Assembly (NCBI RefSeq): GCF_900155685.1 | Contig: NZ_LT732548.1 | Coordinates: 3,774,686 to 3,838,685 of the forward strand | DNA length: 64,000 nucleotides | DNA from: Paenibacillus bouchesdurhonensis | GTDB taxonomy: Bacteria; Bacillota; Bacilli; Paenibacillales; Paenibacillaceae | Reading direction: 5' to 3' | In this document: positions 1 to 7,721 of the stretch, in pieces | How the letters are laid out: each line of letters begins with the position of its first letter | Position numbering within the stretch: position 1 is the first letter of the stretch | The notes under the pieces: generated by a model | Databases searched by the model: none | Told to the model about the DNA's origin: nothing | What the model saw: the letters and a program-made list of their open reading frames with translations, nothing else | Translations under genes and position numbers: made by a program

Positions 1-149
1 TTAGACATGTAAATAATGACGGTGAGAACAACAAATAAGTAGGAGGTCACCATAAACATCATAAACAAAGTGGCTTTCGTGTAGCTTCTTTGTAAAAATG
101 CAAAAACCACTATGATGACGATCAGGATAAGCATGAAGATCAGAAACAT
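1..149 (-). CDS. Small membrane protein, partial (runs off the window)
   Basis: The frame starts at ATG 149-147 behind a purine-rich GAAGTGAGC stretch and is still open at the window edge. About 49 residues are visible, nearly all hydrophobic, forming two predicted transmembrane helices separated by a short QRSYTK polar turn. A competing frame on the same strand that stops at position 1-3 has an unstructured composition and is less likely real. I do not recognise the family. It points away from the sugar ABC operon, so the two share a divergent intergenic region. Confidence 0.45.
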   Translation of the reverse strand, partial: MFLIFMLILIVIIVVFAFLQRSYTKATLFMMFMVTSYLFVVLTVIIYMS

Positions 150-208
150 CGCTGCTCACTTCTTTTAATATTATTACTTCATTATAGATCACTGCCTTTT
201 TCGTGTAC

Positions 209-229
209 AGGTTGATAATTTATCAACCT
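209..229. promoter_or_regulatory. 21-bp perfect palindrome, probable operator
   Basis: AGGTTGATAA-T-TTATCAACCT is a perfect inverted repeat around a single central base. It lies in the divergent region between the partial membrane gene and the sugar ABC operon. It has no poly-T tail, so it is not a terminator. A dimeric regulator's operator is the simplest reading; the regulator is not in this window. Confidence 0.5.
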
Positions 230-269
230 TTTACCATTGCAGCCGATGAATGATAGCGAAACTTCAACC

Positions 270-299
270 TTATAGAACGCCGGAGTGGATTGATACAAT
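270..299 (+). promoter_or_regulatory. Candidate promoter of the sugar ABC operon
   Basis: TGATACAAT at 291-299 matches an extended -10 element. The -35 region (TTATAG, 18 bp upstream) is weak, which is tolerated when an extended -10 is present. It lies about 47 bp before the start codon of the binding-protein gene. Confidence 0.3.
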
Positions 300-345
300 A
301 ATAGCGAATGACGAATGACACAACACGAAGGGAAGGGTCAACGAA

Positions 346-1638
346 ATGAAACATCACAAAAAATATGCTAGCCTGCTGCTGGCGGTTATTCTCATCTTGA
401 GTCTGACTGCATGCGGAGACAACGGCAAGCAGGACGGCAACGCAGGGCAATCCAGCGACAAAGCCGTGCTTCAGTACTACACCTGGACGGATGAAGAAGA
501 TTATATGAGAAAAATCGTCGATGATTTCAACACAAAGCATGAAAACATTGAAGTCAAGCTCAACACGATCAGCAACGACGCCGACGAGTATAATACCAAA
601 ATTATGACGAATTTGTCCGGCGGATCCCAAATGGATGTGTACAGCATAAACGGGACAGCCAGTTTAGGGATGTACGCGCAAAAAAACCAGCTGCTTGATT
701 TAACGGAGCAGATCAAGAATTCCAAAGTAGAGGTTAGCGCCTATGGCCAAAGCTTCCAAGATATCGTTACCGTTCTGACGGAAGGGAAATATTTCGCTCT
801 GCCTTATCGCACTTCACAATATGCCATCTTCTATAATAAGGCTATTTTTGATAAGGAAGGGATTGAATATCCCGAACAGATGACATGGAACGAATATGCG
901 GAACTGGCTAAACAGCTTACGAAGGGAGATGGAGTGGACAAGCAATGGGGAGGTTACTATGCAGACTGGCTAATCGCTCCTCTTGGCGGGCTGCAAAGCG
1001 GCAGCACTATTCTCGACGACAATCTTGAGCCGGTTGAAGGCTTCCTTCAGTTCCTGAATCGGATCTACTATGAGGATCAATCTCACATGAGCTATAAGCA
1101 AATGAAGGGAGAAAGTATTGATTGGATTAAACAGTTTGAGGTTGGCAATGTGGCGATGTTAATTAACGGGGAATGGACCATTAATATGTTGAAGGCGGAT
1201 ATTGACGCTGGCAAGACCGATATTGAATTCGATATGGCGCCGCTCCCCCTTCCTGATGGTGTACAGGATCAAACGACCGTTGGCGGAGTCAGCACTTTTA
1301 TTGGCATTAATCCAGCTAGCAAAAATCAGGAAGCCGCCTTTGAATTCGTGAAATACGTTACTGGAAATGAAGGTGGAACGATAATCGCTGAATCCAACGT
1401 ACTGCCTGCCTTCTCAAGCAAAGATACCAAGGAGTCTTACCTGAAAGCTACAAATATTCAAGGAAGCAGCTACTTCTTTGATGCCAAGACCGTGATGGAA
1501 AACCAGCCTGTTCCGAAAATCGATGAAGTCAATCGTATATTCAGTGAGCAACGGGATCTGTATCTGTTCCAAGAACAAGATCTTGAAACAACCATGAATA
1601 CATTCCAACAACAGCGCAATCAATTGCTCCAGCAATAG
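346..1638 (+). CDS. Sugar ABC transporter extracellular solute-binding lipoprotein
   Basis: This 430-residue family 1 solute-binding protein captures a sugar or oligosaccharide outside the membrane and hands it to the two permeases encoded downstream. A basic N-terminus, a hydrophobic segment and the lipobox LTAC place the lipid-modified cysteine at residue 23. A Gly/Asn/Ser-rich linker follows, then the typical cluster 1 fold (MNGEWTI-like and GGVSTFIGIN motifs). The ATG is preceded by GAAGGGAAGGG. No ATPase gene is present, as is common for sugar importers that share an MsmX-type ATPase. The co-encoded GH5 enzyme suggests a beta-glucan or related oligosaccharide as ligand (inference). Confidence 0.93.
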   Translation: MKHHKKYASLLLAVILILSLTACGDNGKQDGNAGQSSDKAVLQYYTWTDEEDYMRKIVDDFNTKHENIEVKLNTISNDADEYNTKIMTNLSGGSQMDVYSINGTASLGMYAQKNQLLDLTEQIKNSKVEVSAYGQSFQDIVTVLTEGKYFALPYRTSQYAIFYNKAIFDKEGIEYPEQMTWNEYAELAKQLTKGDGVDKQWGGYYADWLIAPLGGLQSGSTILDDNLEPVEGFLQFLNRIYYEDQSHMSYKQMKGESIDWIKQFEVGNVAMLINGEWTINMLKADIDAGKTDIEFDMAPLPLPDGVQDQTTVGGVSTFIGINPASKNQEAAFEFVKYVTGNEGGTIIAESNVLPAFSSKDTKESYLKATNIQGSSYFFDAKTVMENQPVPKIDEVNRIFSEQRDLYLFQEQDLETTMNTFQQQRNQLLQQ

Positions 1639-1646
1639 TTAGACGT

Positions 1647-1685
1647 AAAAAACGGCTGCATTGCCGTGGCGGCAGCCGTTTTTTT
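1647..1685 (+). terminator. Intra-operon hairpin with T-run (attenuator)
   Basis: CGGCTGC (1653-1659) pairs with GCAGCCG (1672-1678), extended by an A6/T7 run. It lies between the binding-protein gene and the first permease. Partial termination here would give more binding protein than permease, a common arrangement. Confidence 0.8.
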
Positions 1686-1705
1686 ACAGGAGGGTTTGAA
1701 CAATC

Positions 1706-2593
1706 ATGATCGAACGATCGAGTAAACTCCGTGCTTACTTACCAGGAGTACTCTTTATCTTACCAGCATTTTTACTGTTTGCTGTCTTCATTCTTTTCCC
1801 TCTGATCTATGGGATTGTCATGAGCTTTACCGATTATGGCGGTTTTAATCTAAAATCAAACTTCATCGGACTAGACAACTATGTGAACTTGTTCCGGGAC
1901 GATTATTTCAAAATCTCCCTGAAGAACAATTTCATTTATGCAGCGTTATTTGTTCCGCTTACGATCATTTTGGCTTTACTATCAGCCGTCTCGTTAAACC
2001 GGATTATTCATTTGCGGAAGTACTTTCGGATGACATTTTACTTCCCGCATATTACTTCCATGGTATCGATTGCTATCGTTTGGGGATTGCTGCTTAATCC
2101 ATTGAGAGGGCCTGTGAATTCCATGTTGAAGGGAATAGGCATTGCCAATCCTCCGGAATGGCTGATGTCCTCGAAGTGGGCTTTGATTGCTATCGTCCTC
2201 ATCGCGGTCTGGAAGAGCTTTGGTTATTACATGATGATTTTGTTAGCAGGCATTCAGGGCGTACCAGAATATCTTTATGAGGCTGCTAAACTGGACGGAG
2301 CAAATGCGTTCAAGCGTTTTCGCTATGTCACGCTGCCAGGTCTATCGCCGACGCTATTTCTTGTATTGATATTAACGGTCGTGAGCTCCTTCCAGGTCTT
2401 TGACCTCGTATCCGTATTGACGGATGGCGGGCCTGGACGCTCGACGAATGTGCTCGTGTTCCGACTCTATCAGGAAGCATTTATCCATTATCGGATGGGT
2501 TATGCCTCTGCCATGTCTACTGTTCTATTTCTCATCATTATGGTTATATCCCTGATTCAATTCAGACTGGAGAAAAAATGGGTCACTTACTAA
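1706..2593 (+). CDS. Sugar ABC transporter permease (MalF/UgpA type)
   Basis: This 295-residue integral membrane protein has about six transmembrane helices and the permease EAA loop (EAAKLDGANAFKRFRYVTLP), which contacts the ATPase. It forms the translocation channel with the next gene product. The start ATG follows AGGAGGG at a rather long spacing of about 12 bases. The stop codon TAA sits inside the ribosome binding site of the next permease, so the two are translationally linked. Confidence 0.92.
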   Translation: MIERSSKLRAYLPGVLFILPAFLLFAVFILFPLIYGIVMSFTDYGGFNLKSNFIGLDNYVNLFRDDYFKISLKNNFIYAALFVPLTIILALLSAVSLNRIIHLRKYFRMTFYFPHITSMVSIAIVWGLLLNPLRGPVNSMLKGIGIANPPEWLMSSKWALIAIVLIAVWKSFGYYMMILLAGIQGVPEYLYEAAKLDGANAFKRFRYVTLPGLSPTLFLVLILTVVSSFQVFDLVSVLTDGGPGRSTNVLVFRLYQEAFIHYRMGYASAMSTVLFLIIMVISLIQFRLEKKWVTY

Positions 2594-2606
2594 GGAGGAG
2601 AGCAAT

Positions 2607-3449
2607 TTGAGCATCTTGGATAACTTGAAAGTACAAAAGTTGTTCTATTGGATTTTGTTGTTTGTTGTACTGCTCTCCTCTCTCGTCACGCTTTTTCCAT
2701 TCCTTTGGATGATCGCTACATCACTAAGAACGGATGTTGAAATATTTCGCGATCCGATGAGCTGGATTCCAAAGTCCTTATACTTGAAAAACTACGAGCA
2801 AGTTTGGATGACGATTCCCTTTGGGCAGTACTTTCTCAATACAACGAAACTCACTTTAATCATCACTTCATTGCAGGTATTGATTTGTTCCATGGCGGCC
2901 TACGCCTTTGCAAAATTAAAGGTGCCTTTTAAGAACGTTATATTTATGCTGTTTCTAACCAACATTATGGTTCCCTGGCATTCGATCATGGTGCCGCAGT
3001 TTTCGATTATCAGTAAATTAGGGCTCTACAATACGCATTCCGGCTATATTCTTATCCAGATTTTCAGCGCTTTCGGAATTTTTCTATTGCGGCAGTTTTT
3101 CATGACTTTACCCGATGAGCTGAATGATGCGGCCCGGATTGATGGCTGCAATGAGTGGAAAATTTACTGGAAGATCATCATGCCTTTATCCCGGGCAGCC
3201 TTGTCCACACTCATTATATTTACATTTACTTTTATGTGGAATGACTATCTGGCGCCGCTGATCTACTTCCATGATGATTCCCTAAAAACCATACAGCTCG
3301 GGCTAAAACTGTTCCAAACCGAGCACACGATGGATTACGGCTTGTTAATGGCCGGAACGGTATGTGCGACCATTCCCATGATTATCATCTTCCTGATCGG
3401 GGAGCAGTACTTCACTAAAGGCATTGCTACGACAGGCATGAAAAACTAA
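2607..3449 (+). CDS. Sugar ABC transporter permease (MalG/UgpE/AraQ type)
   Basis: This 280-residue partner permease has about six transmembrane segments and the EAA-loop motif DAARIDGCNEWKIYWKIIMP. It starts at TTG 2607-2609, directed by a strong AAGGAGGAG at 2592-2600; no ATG lies closer. Together with the upstream permease it forms the membrane channel of a CUT1-type sugar importer. The GH5 gene follows 28 bases downstream in the same direction. Confidence 0.92.
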   Translation: MSILDNLKVQKLFYWILLFVVLLSSLVTLFPFLWMIATSLRTDVEIFRDPMSWIPKSLYLKNYEQVWMTIPFGQYFLNTTKLTLIITSLQVLICSMAAYAFAKLKVPFKNVIFMLFLTNIMVPWHSIMVPQFSIISKLGLYNTHSGYILIQIFSAFGIFLLRQFFMTLPDELNDAARIDGCNEWKIYWKIIMPLSRAALSTLIIFTFTFMWNDYLAPLIYFHDDSLKTIQLGLKLFQTEHTMDYGLLMAGTVCATIPMIIIFLIGEQYFTKGIATTGMKN

Positions 3450-3477
3450 TAATTGAACCCCTTGGAGGAAAAGAAAA

Positions 3478-4818
3478 ATGCAAAAAAACTTTGTTCAAGT
3501 ACATTCGCAGGATTTTGTGGTAAATGGTGAGAAAATTGTGTTCCGCGGCTTTGGACTCGGCTCCTGGATGAATCTAGAGCATTTTATGATTGGTCTTCCC
3601 GGCACAGATTCCTTGATCAAAAAAACATTTTCAGAAGTCTACGGCGAAGAGAAAAGTTCTTTGTTCTTCGATAAATTTCTAATGGAATTTGTAGATGAGG
3701 ACGATTTTAAATTTTTGAAGGATCTGGGCGTTAACTTGCTGCGAATCCCGTTCAGCTATAAGTTCTTTCTGGATGACCAATACCCCGATTCCTTTAAAAC
3801 AGAAGGATTTAAATACTTGGATCATATTATATCGCTTTGTGAAAAGCATGAAATTTATGCCATCCTGGATCTTCATACGACCCCTGGAGGCCAAAATCCG
3901 GATTGGCATTGCGATACCGCCAGCGGTATTCCGATGCTATGGAATTACGGCGCTCTGCGGGACACCGTCATCGCACTTTGGGGCCACATTGCCAAATATT
4001 ATCGCAATAACCCTTGGGTCGCCGGCTATGATATTGTGAACGAGCCATCCATGGTTAAGAATGCCGTCGTTTTTAATGAATTCTACGATAAAGTAGTTTC
4101 CGAAATTCGCAAGCATGACACCAACCATATTATTTTTATTGAAGGCAACCGCTTCTCAACAGACTTTTCGATGCTTGATCCGGTAGATGATCCGCAGGTA
4201 GCGTATACGTTTCATTTTTATCCTTTCGTCGATGAGCCTGCTGTTCTATCCCCCGAAATGAAGCGGGAAGATCGAAAGAAAATATTTTTAACCGAGTTTG
4301 AAAGACTAGTAAGCATCCGCGATAAATATAATAGACCTGTATGGTGCGGCGAATTTGGCCTCGTTCTGGATGAGGAGTCTATTCAATTACAGACTGAAAT
4401 CATTGAAGACATGCTGGATCTATGCGAGAGCTATGACGTATCTTGGACATTGTGGACGTACAAGGATGCAGCCTGCATGGGAATCGTCTATCCGCAGGAG
4501 GATACGCCATGGATCAAGCTCACTACGAAAATCAGAGAAGAATGGAATCAGCACGAGGAACAGGCTAAAGGGGAACAACTGGTAGATCATATGGCTGAAA
4601 CTTATTTTAAGCCGATAAGTGCAGATTTGCGCTACGAGCTGCAGTTCAGAATGAGAACGATCATGCAGGTCATATGCGTAGAACAGCATTTAAAACCATT
4701 CCTTCAATTGATGCCGTGGGAAGAAGCCTACCGCCTGCCTGAATCATTTCATTTCAACAATTGCACAAGCTGGGACGAGCTCTCCTTGCTAATCAAAAAA
4801 TATACGCAGAAAGCATAA
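3478..4818 (+). CDS. Glycoside hydrolase family 5 (cellulase / exo-beta-1,3-glucanase type)
   Basis: This 446-residue protein lacks a signal peptide, so it is probably cytoplasmic and acts on imported beta-linked oligosaccharides. The TIM-barrel landmarks of GH5 are in order: FRGFGLGSW (residues 23-30), LLRIPFSY (88-94), DLHTTPGGQN (131-140), the acid/base Glu189 in IVNEPS, HFYPF (246-250), and the nucleophile Glu292 in WCGEFGL. A C-terminal tail of about 90 residues (from residue 355) goes beyond the usual barrel and is not recognised. It is the last gene of the importer operon, with RBS TTGGAGG. Exact substrate is not readable from sequence. Confidence 0.88.
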   Translation: MQKNFVQVHSQDFVVNGEKIVFRGFGLGSWMNLEHFMIGLPGTDSLIKKTFSEVYGEEKSSLFFDKFLMEFVDEDDFKFLKDLGVNLLRIPFSYKFFLDDQYPDSFKTEGFKYLDHIISLCEKHEIYAILDLHTTPGGQNPDWHCDTASGIPMLWNYGALRDTVIALWGHIAKYYRNNPWVAGYDIVNEPSMVKNAVVFNEFYDKVVSEIRKHDTNHIIFIEGNRFSTDFSMLDPVDDPQVAYTFHFYPFVDEPAVLSPEMKREDRKKIFLTEFERLVSIRDKYNRPVWCGEFGLVLDEESIQLQTEIIEDMLDLCESYDVSWTLWTYKDAACMGIVYPQEDTPWIKLTTKIREEWNQHEEQAKGEQLVDHMAETYFKPISADLRYELQFRMRTIMQVICVEQHLKPFLQLMPWEEAYRLPESFHFNNCTSWDELSLLIKKYTQKA

Positions 4819-4858
4819 ATGGATTTGTGCAACAAGGAACCTTATATGGGTGGTTCTC

Positions 4859-4890
4859 AGGCTGTCGAGGAAGCTCGGCAGCCTTTTTTT
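4859..4890 (+). terminator. Rho-independent terminator of the sugar/GH5 operon
   Basis: AGGCTGTCGAG (4859-4869) pairs with CTCGGCAGCCT (4874-4884) across a 4-base loop and runs into seven T residues. Confidence 0.88.
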
Positions 4891-4904
4891 AGGCTATGCG
4901 GGAT

Positions 4905-5825
4905 TTACCGCTCCATCTCACCTTTAGGCAAATACCAGCTCGGTACATCCGCTTCAAAATCGTCATACCATGCCAGCACCTTCTCCGCTCGTTCCAGCAT
5001 TTGCGCTACTTCTGCTTCACCAAAGGGAATGGCCCAGGGAATAGATGAAATCTGGTTGCTCGCGATATATAATGCCATTAATTTAAAAAATGTATCGGGC
5101 ACTTCGTCATGAAAATACCCGTGAATGCGGCCCGATGCAAACGACGCACTCTGGAAGGCGCACCAAGTAATCCGGTTGAACTCCTCCCAAGGATCGCCAT
5201 AATCAATCCTGTTGAAATCGATGATGCCAAGCTCGCCAGAGTTAGTAATCACCATATTGCCGATATGATAGTCGCCATGCTGAAATGTCAACGGCCGCTG
5301 ATCTAACAAATATCGATGACCTTCGATAAAGCTTAGAACCTTATCTGCTTCCTTTAAATGAAGCCCGCTGGCCCTGTAATTCGCGATATATTTATCGATT
5401 TTAGCATTATATCGCTCGGCCCATGATGGGAATTGGCTCGGCGCGGGAATTTCATGCATTGCCCTTAATATTTCTCCAGACTTCACGCCAAGCCGGTATT
5501 GATCCGCAGGATTCAACCTGGCCATTGCTTCGGCTGCATCCTCTCCTTCAACCCAAGTGAACAAGGAATACACGGATTGACCCTGATTGCAGATCCCGAA
5601 ATCCACTGGACGAGACATGAGAATATCTAGATGCTCCAGCTGCCTTACAGCCTCGAACTCCTGCTTTTTCCGCTCATATTGCGATCTATCCGCCCATCTA
5701 AGCAGCAGCTTCCTATCATCATGCGTCCGGATATCGTATTTTTTGTCGCTCGACCAGCCTGCATGAATCTCTCTCATCGATGCCCACGACTCATAACCGG
5801 GAATTTGACTGAATAGGGCTCCCAC
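4905..5825 (-). CDS. Aminoglycoside phosphotransferase-fold kinase (APH family)
   Basis: The 306-residue protein has the APH-type kinase catalytic core: Brenner's motif HGDYHIGN (183-190) with catalytic Asp185, and the metal-binding Asp203 in GIIDFNRIDYGDPWEE. Such proteins phosphorylate small molecules (aminoglycosides, homoserine, choline, sugars); the substrate here is unknown. I chose GTG 5825-5823, preceded by AAAGGGGG, over a longer in-frame GTG at 5906. The shorter form has the family's usual length, and the longer start overlaps a separate short reading frame. Confidence 0.8.
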   Translation of the reverse strand: MGALFSQIPGYESWASMREIHAGWSSDKKYDIRTHDDRKLLLRWADRSQYERKKQEFEAVRQLEHLDILMSRPVDFGICNQGQSVYSLFTWVEGEDAAEAMARLNPADQYRLGVKSGEILRAMHEIPAPSQFPSWAERYNAKIDKYIANYRASGLHLKEADKVLSFIEGHRYLLDQRPLTFQHGDYHIGNMVITNSGELGIIDFNRIDYGDPWEEFNRITWCAFQSASFASGRIHGYFHDEVPDTFFKLMALYIASNQISSIPWAIPFGEAEVAQMLERAEKVLAWYDDFEADVPSWYLPKGEMER

Positions 5826-5848
5826 TGTACACTTCCCCCTTTCATCCT

Positions 5849-5911
5849 TTATCCGAAGGAATACAATTCGCGCTGTCGTTCTTGACGGGCAAGCTCCTGC
5901 TGGCACGGCAT
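5849..5911 (-). CDS. Possible 20-residue leader peptide before the APH gene
   Basis: ATG 5911-5909 has an excellent ribosome binding site (AAAAAAGGAGG, 8 bases upstream). It opens a short, highly charged Gln/Arg/Glu-rich frame ending at TAA 5851-5849. The APH start codon lies 24 bases further on. It could be a translated leader, a remnant, or chance; no family is recognised. Confidence 0.3.
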   Translation of the reverse strand: MPCQQELARQERQRELYSFG

Positions 5912-5982
5912 GCAGTGGCCTCCTTTTTTAGCCGCCGAAATGAGCCGAGTATGCTCCCAGAAGGTATCGTAACCAGCCGCAA

Positions 5983-6729
5983 TTATTGCTGCGTTAAAAT
6001 AAGCGGGCCGTTTTTAGTTATAGCTATCGTATGTTCATACTGTGCTGATAATTTTCCATCGATGGTTCTCGCTGTCCAACCGTTAGCATCCATTCGGCTC
6101 TGCCACAAACCTTCATTGATCATAGGCTCGATGGTAATCACCATGCCTTCCTTAAGTCTTACTCCTCTTCCCGGGGATCCATAATGGAGAATTTGCGGCT
6201 CTTCGTGAATGGTGGCCCCAATGCCATGACCGGTGAAGTCTTTGACGACCGAGAATCCTTTGGATTCCGCATAGGTCTGAATGGCATGGCCGATATCCCC
6301 GACGCGATTGCCAATACAAGCCTCCTCAATCCCTTTATACAAACAGTTCTCCGTCACTTCCAACAATTCCTTTGCCTCGTTCGAAATATGTCCAACCGCA
6401 TAGCTCCAGGCAGAGTCGGCCAGGCTGCCATTTAAATTGACAACAAAGTCAATCGTGACAATATCGCCATTCTTTAACGGGGCTTTCCGGGGATATCCAT
6501 GGCAAATTTCATCGTTAATCGACGCACAAGTGGCAAATTGATAGCCCTTATACCCCTTCTGTTCAGCAGTGGCTCCATGTTTTTTCAAGTATTTTTCTAC
6601 AAAATGATCTATTTCCATGGTGGAAATACCCGGCTCGATCATTTTCGCTAGTTCTTTATGGCAGGCAGCCAACAGCTTTCCTGATTCATGCATGAGTTGT
6701 ATTTCTCTATCCGATTTTAAAGTAATCAT
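5983..6729 (-). CDS. map: Methionine aminopeptidase type I (second, non-ribosomal paralogue)
   Basis: Removes the initiator methionine from nascent proteins using two metal ions. The 248-residue protein has the conserved His77 (ICHGYP) and metal ligands Asp94 (TIDFVV), Asp105 (LADSAW), His168 (FTGHGIG), Glu201 (TIEPM) and the C-terminal Glu in YEHTIAIT. I chose the third-codon ATG, which sits 8 bases behind AAGGAG; the upstream ATG is only 2 bases from it. It lies outside the ribosomal-protein cluster where the main map gene usually resides, so it resembles the YflG/MapB paralogue of B. subtilis. It may be co-transcribed with the zinc-finger gene 40 bases upstream. Confidence 0.92.
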   Translation of the reverse strand: MITLKSDREIQLMHESGKLLAACHKELAKMIEPGISTMEIDHFVEKYLKKHGATAEQKGYKGYQFATCASINDEICHGYPRKAPLKNGDIVTIDFVVNLNGSLADSAWSYAVGHISNEAKELLEVTENCLYKGIEEACIGNRVGDIGHAIQTYAESKGFSVVKDFTGHGIGATIHEEPQILHYGSPGRGVRLKEGMVITIEPMINEGLWQSRMDANGWTARTIDGKLSAQYEHTIAITKNGPLILTQQ

Positions 6730-6769
6730 GGTCATTTCTCCTTATTCATTATTTCATCGCTGCAGGTAG

Positions 6770-7288
6770 TCACAGTGAAGCCTGCGTCTCTATTTTCCTG
6801 TGGATGTAATGATGACGATTTCGGCAATTTGAGCTGCAAAATTTAGCCACTTTAGCACGCTGATAAGGAATATACCAATCCCCGCAATGGATGCAGGTTT
6901 GCAAATTAAACGTATTTTTCTCTATGGCCTCAAGCAAACTGATTATCGCCTCCATGTATTTCCGTTTTAATTGATCCGGTTCATCTACAAACTCCGTATG
7001 CAGCAAAATTTGTTGGCTGGTTCGTTCGACCTTGTCTTCATCGGAGAATAGATCTTCTATTTTTGAAACAAGGCTTACCTTTAAGCGGACAGCTTGATAC
7101 TGTTCAAAAATATGATTGACTCTGTGCAGCAGGTTGTCAGAAATGGCCTCATTAGACCGAACCGATTCAGCAAGCTCCAGCAGAACTTCTCTCATCCCCT
7201 GCTCCAGGCTTCCCCTCTTCACTTCATGTTGGTTGGCTTCATTAATCACCGTTAGAAAATAGTTTTCACGGGATAAAATTGGGCACAT
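6770..7288 (-). CDS. Zinc-finger protein, probable DNA-binding regulator
   Basis: This 172-residue protein has a helical N-terminal part and a C-terminal zinc knuckle: Cys132-x2-Cys135 and Cys151-x3-Cys155, followed by a basic stretch (NRHHYIHRK). This resembles the treble-clef end of stress-response regulators of the CGNR type but lacks the exact CGNR motif. Start ATG has RBS AAGGAGAG. A 17-bp perfect palindrome lies just upstream, suggesting autoregulation (inference). No catalytic motif is visible. Confidence 0.6.
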   Translation of the reverse strand: MCPILSRENYFLTVINEANQHEVKRGSLEQGMREVLLELAESVRSNEAISDNLLHRVNHIFEQYQAVRLKVSLVSKIEDLFSDEDKVERTSQQILLHTEFVDEPDQLKRKYMEAIISLLEAIEKNTFNLQTCIHCGDWYIPYQRAKVAKFCSSNCRNRHHYIHRKIETQASL

Positions 7289-7330
7289 CGGACTCTCTCC
7301 TTAGTTAGTACTCCTTAAATTAAATGTATT

Positions 7331-7347
7331 AATGTATTCAATACATT
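7331..7347. promoter_or_regulatory. 17-bp palindrome upstream of the zinc-finger gene
   Basis: AATGTATT-C-AATACATT is a perfect inverted repeat, 43 bases upstream of the zinc-finger start codon. The half-site AATGTATT also recurs partly in the preceding ten bases. Position and symmetry fit an operator. Confidence 0.5.
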
Positions 7348-7454
7348 TATATCACTTAATGATCTAATTAACAATATTCCATGGGCAATAGCGACAGCTA
7401 TCAAGGACTTAATCAAGGAGTTCCAAATGCACCCCATGCTTACCACGAGAAAAA

Positions 7455-7493
7455 GGACCGTGCGCCCCTCTTATTTTGGGGCTGCACAATCCC
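7455..7493 (-). terminator. Terminator of the dioxygenase/LLM operon; shares its core with 11459-11497
   Basis: The arms GGACCGTGCGCCCC and GGGGCTGCACAATCC leave two C-A mismatches on the plus strand, but these become G-U wobble pairs in minus-strand RNA. The minus transcript then runs into CTTTTT. The hairpin therefore acts on the minus strand, downstream of the flavin-reductase remnant. Confidence 0.7.
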
Positions 7494-7530
7494 TTGTTGC
7501 TTACTTCGTCTCCATTCTAATTGCCTGCCT

Positions 7531-7705
7531 TTAAAAATCATACTCTGCATCTTTGATCTTGCGAATGCTTGAGTATGCATCAACCAGCAGTACGGTATCC
7601 TCCACTAAACGCTGCATACGAAACAGAATATCATCGTTGACAATTTCCTTGCGGTGAAAATCCTTTTCCTCAATCATTAGAGCCTGAAATAGCTACGATC
7701 TTCAT
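7531..7705 (-). pseudogene. NADPH-dependent FMN reductase remnant (internal deletion)
   Basis: A strong RBS (AAGGAGGAG) precedes ATG 7705 and the residues MKIVAISGSN, the flavodoxin-like N-terminus typical of NADPH-dependent FMN reductases. The frame then stops at once (D-stop). A neighbouring frame continues with a coherent C-terminal tail (EEKDFHRKEIVND... to KIKDAEYDF) ending at TAA 7531. The simplest explanation is loss of the central part of the gene with a resulting frameshift. It sits 17 bases downstream of the LLM monooxygenase gene, where a flavin reductase would supply reduced FMN. Confidence 0.65.
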
Positions 7706-7721
7706 ATCCAACTCCTCCTTA

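Noticed and set aside
1..192. 63-codon minus-strand frame ending at the window edge
   Set aside because: The overlapping frame with two strongly hydrophobic helices and a start codon at 149 is more gene-like.
7381..7572. 63-codon plus-strand frame
   Set aside because: It crosses a terminator hairpin and lies antisense to the flavin-reductase remnant; no RBS.
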